Assembly (NCBI GenBank): GCA_036873755.1
Contig: JAVTVY010037342.1
Location: 62,001-126,000 of the forward strand
Reading direction: 5' to 3'
DNA: 64,000 bases
DNA from: Hanleya hanleyi
Lineage: Eukaryota > Mollusca > Polyplacophora > Lepidopleurida > Hanleyidae
Positions 59,243 to 64,000 of this stretch are shown here, piece after piece. The notes under the pieces were generated by a model, which did not search any database, had not been told where the DNA came from, and worked only from the letters and a program-made list of their open reading frames with translations. Numbering within the stretch: position 1 is the stretch's first letter; each line of letters begins with the position of its first letter. Position numbers and translations under genes: made by a program.

Positions 59243-60750
59243 TATTGTAGCGTATATTCATTGTGCAGCAATCAGAGACTCGGTGCTAATTGTTGATTGA
59301 ACCCCCTTCGCTGGCGTCCTTTTTGCCTAACCACAAGTGACATTTACTCAAACCCCCGCTGCGTGCATAGCGGGTAAGGAATGCGGCTTACTTTCTGAGC
59401 ATATTTTTTAGACGTAAAACACAATTTATCCCCTTTTAATTTACAATTTTACAAAGCTTCAAAGTAAGAAGCAAACAATACAATATTTTTTAGCATGACA
59501 AGAGTAATCCATGCCAGTGAAGGATTTTATCGGGGAATAATTGGCTAATAAAGCAGTATAATCACCTTCTCGGCTCTTTATGTCGATTTATCGTACATCA
59601 AGTTTTGAGCGGTTTCGCTGGAAAAAACTCAAATTTCTCGAAAACCGTACATCATAGAATGACGAAATTTGGACATAAATGAGATAGCATAGAGGTCTAG
59701 GATCGCGTCTTTCAGTTTTTTTAAATTATCAAACTTTAGCGAGATATTCCGGCTTTCGCATTGTTCAGTAATTTTAGCGATATTTCTTCGGTTTTTTGGC
59801 TCTAGAAGGCTCTAGAGAGAAAACTAAGAAAATTTTTAAAAAACTGACAGACTCGATTCTAGATCGAGGGGTGTTCTACCGTGCTGCCGATTTTCAGGCA
59901 GTTATCTTTGGTACTTTTCTTGAAATTGACATTTGAAAATGATCGGTAGAATCTGCGAACAGCAAAGTTCAAATATGAATTATAGGCTTAATTCAAAGTT
60001 TAAATGTATGAACATGTTTAGAGTCCTTAGAAAATAGGCTTTCTAAAAATATATAGTTTTATATACATGATCTATAAAGCAAAGGCGAAAATGAGAGAAT
60101 TGTATCTGAGCAAGTGTTGATCAGTACAGGTGGATAGCAAGTCCTTAAGCTGACTTGTAACCTTTGCTGTCAGAAATATTAACTGAATATTCATGGGATC
60201 ACATCTGATGCTTTTAGAAAAGACCGGTTGCTAGGACCGGTCTTTCCCCTTAGCATCTACGTCTTTTCTTCGGGGCCTCGACAATGTTTCAAAGCCTGAT
60301 TGTCGTTCGTCCTCTGCTTCTGTTCGGGAGTCATCGCTCCCAGCCGAGCGGACGTCAATTCTGTAGATATGGAGGCGTTTACGTTTGCGGATAGATGGCG
60401 GCACTGACTGCTCTCGTTCCTGTGTTGTCTGAGTCTACAAGTACTGTCTCTACTTCTACTCGTTCTTGACGCAAGCGTGTGATAGCGGTTTTTCTTCTGT
60501 CTTTTCGTCCGGACCTTCTTTGACGTCAACTCTCATTTCCTGTGCTCCGTCTCCGGAATGGGCGTTCATATTTACTTCTTACGGGAACCTTCGTTTACGT
60601 TTTACAAACTTCACGATGGTTTTTCTCCCAGACAAACCTGTACCGGATCACGATTTGGATCTAGTATTGAAGTTTTCCAAGCCGTCCTCCCTTAGCCTTT
60701 CACGCTTGCGTCAAGACTATCCAGAGTGCACTCACGGTCCAAGGATTTTC
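59243..60750. other. No gene; one hairpin
   Basis: Mostly AT-rich sequence. The hairpin AAAGACCGGTTGC...ACCGGTCTTT at 60219-60246 may mark the edge of the retroelement that follows. The open frames at 60257-60816 are partly the 5' side of that element. Confidence 0.35.
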
Positions 60751-61560
60751 AACAGAAGTTGCAGAGACGATGGTTTCAGCCAATCGATCTTCCACATTGC
60801 AACTCTATCATTCTAAGTGGATTTATTTCGTATCCTGGTGTCAGGGCTGAGACATCGATCCCGATGCTGCCTCTCTCCCCTTTGTAGCGAACTTCTTCCT
60901 TCACCTACACTGAGATAGGAACTTTCAAATCAGCACCTTTGTGGGGTACCGGTTAGCTTTAGACAGCGTTTTGCGTTTATCTACGGGCATCGACATTAGT
61001 CTAGATGACAACGTCTCTGTCCTTCTCCGTACCTTCGCCTTACAGTCTCGCCGTCTCCTGCAACTACTACCAATGTGGGTTTTTGGGGTGGTTTTTAGCG
61101 CTCTTCTTCGCCCACCTTTCGAACCTCTGCAGTCACTCTCTATCAAAGCTGTTTCCTACTAGACTGTTTTCCTCACGGCCTTCGCCTTGGATCCTAGAGT
61201 ATCCAAGCTTTCGCCCTGGTCGGCAGTTTAGTTTCCGCCCACTCCCGAGTTCATCGCCCTATGAGGCTGTGCGCCAAGGTCCTTGTGCTCTACGTCTGTG
61301 TTCTATCCTAGCATTTACAGATTTCGTTCATGGCCTTGATGACGACATCCTATTATGTCCTGTATGAGCAATACGTCACTACCTCACCTGTACCGACACA
61401 GTTCGGGGTTTTTCGTGACGTCACCTAGAATACGGTGGCCTCTTGGTTGTAGAAGACCTTTATGTGGACATATCTACTCGCCCTCGACGCTCCCCCACTT
61501 CTGGCCTCTGCATTTTCCCATACGAGCCATCGCTACATCATGGTCATTGTGGTAGAACTT
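60750..61560 (+). pseudogene. DIRS-type retroelement tyrosine recombinase, broken
   Basis: In-order fragments match DIRS-like tyrosine recombinases: RSSTLQLYHSKWIYFVSWC (from about 60790), VANFFLHLH and STFVGYRLALDSVL (about 60885-60970), LRPPFEPLQSLSIKAV (about 61105-61150), TVFLTAFALDPRVSKL, and LCPV...AIRHYLTCT (about 61350-61400). Several stops (TGA near 60850 and 60910, TAG near 61160, TGA near 61366) and frame changes show it is dead; some fit CpG decay of Arg codons. The reverse transcriptase/RNase H part is not present nearby. Confidence 0.7.
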
Positions 61561-61769
61561 ATCCATGGATGACATTGTCCAATCCTGTACTTGGAGTGCC
61601 AATTCGGCGTTTACCGACTACTATCTGAGAGACATGTAAGTATAGTCAGATAGTTTGACCATGCTAGGACCAGCATGTGGTCCACTAGCTTTTCCAAACA
61701 AAGCGGGGAGGTGGGGGGGGGGGGGCGGTAAAACCGATCGTCGCAGCAAGCCAGTCAGGCAGCCAACTT

Positions 61770-62500
61770 ACAAGACCCGACACATCGGTGAGTATTGTTT
61801 AGGCATGACCTTTCTTATTACTTACTGGTTTTACTCTATGAATACCCACTGCGTCTCCACGACCCGGGTTTCCCTCTATTGAGTAATTGTGTGCCACATT
61901 TACAATCAGTTTATGATTTCACTCCACGAGTACCCTCAGCGTCTTCGACCCGGGTTCTCTCTGGTTGAGTATTTAGTGTGCTGTAAGCCAAACAGTCAGC
62001 CAACTTACAGCATCATCGCAGCAAGTCAACCAGTCAGCCAACTTACATGATCGCCACAGCAAGTCAACTGCAGTCAACTCACAAGACAGCTTACAAGACC
62101 TGACACATCCGTGAGTATTATTTTAGGTATATGTTTTATTTTAGGTATATTCGTGTCAGTAACAAGACTAAAGTACAGAGAGTTGGCGTAAGACGGCAAT
62201 TAAGACTATGGTATAAGATGGTCACTGGCCTTGTATTCGAAAGTTGCCTGGTATGTACATGACCCTTCTTTCCGTTTCACATTGCTTACCACACGAGTAC
62301 CCACAGCGCCGCCGGCCCGGGTTCCCTCATCGGGTAATATTGTGCGCCACACCCACGATCACGGTTTCAAAGGACAGGTAATTAGTGGCCACTTTCACAA
62401 TCTGTTACTGATTTACTCCGCGAGTACCCAAAGCGTCTCCGACCCGGGTTCCCTCTGTTGAGTATTTAGTGTGCCACGCCCGTGATCATCTCAGCGATTA
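61770..62500 (+). repeat. Irregular tandem units with ACCCGGGTTCCCTC
   Basis: Units carrying CGAGTACCCWCAGCGTCTCC, ACCCGGGTTYCCTC and GTATTTAGTGTGCCAC occur near 61845, 61925, 62295 and 62420, interspersed with GCAAGTCAACCAGTCAGCCAAC repeats. No coding sequence. Confidence 0.55.
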
Positions 62501-62589
62501 CTCTGCTAAACTTGAGGAACTGTTACTCTGCTAAACGTGAGGAACTACAACAAGGCCGAGGTCCCTACTTCCATCTGTTGGTGGTGTGG

Positions 62590-62930
62590 TATAGGTATAG
62601 CAATAGCAGGTGAAGATTTGAGCAATGAATATTAAACATTTATAATCAATGTTACTATTTATTATCAAATCAAACCTGCTATTGCTTTGATTGCCCACCC
62701 ATCATACCCCTCACTCTACGGCCTTGCATAGACACACACTACAGGGCGCAGTAGTAAGAAAGAGGAGGCTTTCATGTGAGCACATGGAGCAGAGTAACCC
62801 GACTGAGCTCCCTAAGGGGAGATAACTTTTATTCTGCAAATGGAATCTCCTATGGAAGATATAGGCATAGCAATAGCAGGTTTGATTTGATAATAAATAG
62901 TAACATTGATTATAGATGTTTAATACTAAA
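62590..62930. repeat. Inverted-repeat element, TAATAAATAGTAACATTGATTATA arms
   Basis: 62637-62690 and 62868-62925 are inverted copies (AGCAATAGCAGGTTTGATTT plus ATAATAAATAGTAACATTGA). The segment between carries the GTTATCTCCCCTTAG motif shared with 56270-56450. Confidence 0.65.
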
Positions 62931-64000
62931 AAAAATACTATATCCCTCGTACAAGGTGAATGAACAGATCTGAGAGTCGTCCACATCAACTGAAACTAAT
63001 GTTATGGCAGTGCTCGTCACTCCAATTTATTACCTGTATATGGTAGGATTCTGCTGGTGGACTGCTAGTCCCCGAGGCCCGCCCTCTGTACATGTCACTC
63101 GACAAATATATGTATATTTATTGTTTCGCTGGAAAATTTAAGCCATACGACGTCGGATTTTACAGGTTAGTTTTTCTTGGTATCTTGCATTTACCAGGTT
63201 ACCCCATGTTAAGGCATTTACTCCATCAGACGTCCATGATCCTCATCCATTAACATCAGAGGAGTTGTTTGAGCTGATCTGTCATCGGCAGCTCCCGAGC
63301 TAGCGTAATTCGCTTAAGGTTACTGTATCGGGTCGAAGCTTCAAAATCTGGATTTCTTTTTGTCTTATACCAGAGTACACAGTCAAACCTACAAGTTGGG
63401 GGAATAAGAAATTATGAAAATTAGTGCATTGTAGTAAAAAACTTGACTTTTTAAAACTCAAGCCATTTGTGGTGTAGTAGTGCTGATTGGTTTTTGGCCA
63501 TTTTCTCTGTTTAGTTTTTCACCAAAAAGTGTTTTTCCCCGTTCTAGTTTCTCTCTTGTTATTTGATGTACAAACATGAACTTTGTACACAATATTACAA
63601 TCACGTCGATCTTCAAAAGCTTACCTCAAATTTTATAAGTTCGGCCCTGTTCATGAATTATTTATGATTTAGTAGAGCGGGGTCGAGTGTTTGTAGATTT
63701 GTTCAGTCTTTCAACTTTGCACGAAGATAAAATAACTTCTAGGCCCTAACTAAAAAAACTGAGGTAACCTATTTTTATTGAAATGGTAAAGTTCATTTTT
63801 CAAAAAAGCAAGTTTGTTTGATGAAAACTGAGAGAGTTATTAGCGCGTGATTTTGAGTACTAAACTTTTCTAATTGACATCATTTATCTTTAAATAAATC
63901 GATTCCTTTAATCAGTTTGAGAACGTTATTTACTTATCTAATTCCTTGAATCAAGGGCTTTCAGAAAATGTATACTTTGTACGAATACAAAAAAGCACTG
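62931..64000. other. No feature found
   Basis: AT-rich sequence without a supportable exon, RNA gene or repeat boundary. Confidence 0.4.

Noticed and set aside
56280..62890. A single 6.6 kb transposon bounded by inverted copies of GTTATCTCCCCTTAG
   Set aside because: The right copy lies inside its own palindromic unit and the motif behaves as a dispersed repeat. Shared ends alone do not show one element.

Overview
The window is animal nuclear DNA. It has intron-split genes with GT-AG junctions, long introns and very dense repeats, and no operons or ribosome binding sites. Repeat style (a SINE tail reading GCGACGTTAAA followed by ACTC repeats, and tandem arrays of 150-160 bp units as in bivalve 'pearl'-type elements) suggests a lophotrochozoan, most likely a marine mollusc. 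The species cannot be named from sequence alone.

Two genes are recognised with confidence. On the minus strand, 7012 down to 2361, are the first three coding exons of an ARMC5-like armadillo-repeat protein; the rest lies beyond the window start. On the plus strand, 15010-44856, is a complete FET-family RNA-binding protein gene (the FUS/EWSR1/TAF15/cabeza type). I resolved it into 17 coding exons that join in frame to 495 codons plus stop. The protein has a Tyr/Gln/Ser/Gly prion-like N-terminus, RGG segments, one RRM, one RanBP2-type zinc finger and a C-terminal PY-type nuclear localisation signal. The two genes are divergent, with about 8 kb between their start codons. Human FUS and ARMC5 also lie in the same band (16p11.2), so this may be ancient linkage. 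A small unrecognised minus-strand gene is proposed at 58512-59242.

Region by region: 1-7 kb holds the ARMC5-like exons with TIR elements in the introns. 7.9-8.7 kb holds the 3' end of a broken LINE. 8.9-12.6 kb is a large imperfect palindrome centred on an ACTC microsatellite, followed to 13.5 kb by tandem repeats that carry repeated perfect NRF1-type palindromes (TGCGCATGCGCA). FET exon 1 is at 15.0 kb. Its 7.2 kb first intron contains a nested transposon stack (16.15-21.29 kb): a PIF/Harbinger-like insertion with a TTA duplication, a 157 bp tandem array, and a Penelope-type insertion with an apparent hammerhead ribozyme. The FET introns hold further foldback elements and decayed arrays.

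From the FET polyadenylation signals (about 45.15 kb) to 55.3 kb the sequence is almost entirely tandem and inverted repeat families rich in AGGTCA-type half-sites. From 55.5 kb onward there are SINEs, a broken DIRS-type tyrosine recombinase (60.75-61.56 kb) and more inverted repeats. Most open reading frames outside the named genes are translations of repeats.
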